Made by a program: the position numbers and the translations under genes. Below are positions 6,775 through 7,375 of a DNA stretch of 7,375 nt, one piece after another. Origin of the DNA: SAR116 cluster bacterium. Lineage in GTDB: Bacteria > Pseudomonadota > Alphaproteobacteria > Puniceispirillales > GCA-002684695. The stretch spans positions 1 to 7,375 of the forward strand of contig NYVQ01000077.1 in assembly GCA_002684695.1 (NCBI GenBank), in the 5' to 3' direction. The notes beneath the pieces were generated by a model. It saw nothing but the letters and a program-made list of their open reading frames with translations. It was not told the origin of the DNA and did not search any database. The stretch's first letter is position 1; the number at the start of each line of letters is the position of its first letter.

Positions 6775-7375
6775 ATGAAAACAATTAGACACCCAGAGAA
6801 ACAGAAAAATAATTCATCTATTTCAATTAAAAAACCTGATTGGCTGAAAGTTAGGGCACCCACCTCAGATAATTGGAAGAAAGTAAAAGATTTGATGAAG
6901 TCAAAAAAACTTGTAACTGTTTGTGAAGAAGCTGCATGTCCCAATATAGGAGAATGCTGGTCTAAAAAACATGCAACAATGATGATTTTAGGTGAAGTTT
7001 GTACTAGAGCATGTGCATTTTGTAATATTACAACAGGTACACCTAATGCTATAGATGTATTTGAGCCGATTAGAGTTGCTGAAGCTGTAAATGATATGGA
7101 ACTTGAGCATGTTGTTATAACATCTGTTGATAGGGATGATCTAAAAGATGGTGGTGCTACTCAATTTGCAAACACGATATATGAAATTCGAAAAAAATCA
7201 CCAAATACTTCTATAGAAATTTTGACACCTGACTTTAGAAACAAATCGAATTCTTTAGAAATTATAATGGCCTCTGAACCTGATGTTTTTAATCATAATC
7301 TTGAAACTGTTCCAAGTTTGTATAATGAAGTAAGGCCAGGTGCAAGATACTTTACTTCGCTAAAGCTATTGCATG
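6775..7375 (+). CDS. lipA: Lipoyl synthase, 3' part beyond the window
   Basis: Radical-SAM enzyme that inserts two sulfur atoms into protein-bound octanoyl groups, completing the lipoyl cofactor of PdhB, PdhC and other lipoylated proteins. The ATG at 6775 opens a frame without a stop to the edge, showing 200 complete codons of a protein family usually about 290-330 aa. The auxiliary [4Fe-4S] cluster, sacrificed as sulfur donor, is held by Cys50, Cys55 and Cys61 (CEEAACPNIGEC). The radical-SAM cluster is held by Cys76, Cys80 and Cys83 (CTRACAFC). Also present are the family segments KPDWLKVRAP, ITSVDRDDLKDGGA and FNHNLETVPSLY. The gene starts 16 bases after lpdA with no promoter or terminator evident between, so it is probably the fifth gene of the pdh operon. 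No Shine-Dalgarno is visible. The auxiliary C-terminal RSSY-type motif would lie outside the window. Confidence 0.97.
   Translation, partial: MKTIRHPEKQKNNSSISIKKPDWLKVRAPTSDNWKKVKDLMKSKKLVTVCEEAACPNIGECWSKKHATMMILGEVCTRACAFCNITTGTPNAIDVFEPIRVAEAVNDMELEHVVITSVDRDDLKDGGATQFANTIYEIRKKSPNTSIEILTPDFRNKSNSLEIIMASEPDVFNHNLETVPSLYNEVRPGARYFTSLKLLH

Overview
The window looks like a core-genome segment of an AT-rich alphaproteobacterium, plausibly a streamlined marine lineage of the Pelagibacterales (SAR11) type or another low-GC alphaproteobacterial group. The alphaproteobacterial call rests on gene order (eno, a small FtsB/DivIC-like gene, then pdhA-pdhB-pdhC-lpdA-lipA) and on an E1-beta subunit with an N-terminal lipoyl domain, which is typical of that class. 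The finer placement is an inference from low G+C, short intergenic gaps and Lys/Asn/Ile-rich proteins. It was not tested by any search.

Layout: every gene is on the + strand. Enolase (1-1272) lacks only its first residue or so. A 103-aa membrane-anchored coiled-coil protein of the septum-formation initiator family follows at 1315-1626. Next comes the only sizeable non-coding stretch (1627-1739), very AT-rich, with an inverted repeat and a good sigma70-like promoter. Then a compact run encodes the pyruvate dehydrogenase complex: pdhA (E1 alpha), pdhB (lipoyl domain plus E1 beta), pdhC (E2) and lpdA (E3), separated by 12, 1 and 8 bases. After 16 more bases lipA (lipoyl synthase) starts and runs off the right edge after about 200 residues.

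Functional logic: enolase makes phosphoenolpyruvate in lower glycolysis. After conversion to pyruvate by enzymes not in the window, the E1/E2/E3 complex oxidises it to acetyl-CoA and NADH. LipA inserts the sulfur atoms that turn octanoylated lipoyl domains (one in PdhB, one in PdhC) into working lipoyl swinging arms. The operon thus encodes the complex together with the last enzyme of its cofactor assembly.

All coding regions are intact apart from the edge truncations, and all key catalytic residues checked are present. I found no mobile element, CRISPR array, tRNA or rRNA, defence gene or frameshift, and no evidence of an undescribed system. The points worth a second look are modest: the pdh control region, the duplicated lipoyl domain, the Ala/Pro-free E2 linkers and the start of pdhA.
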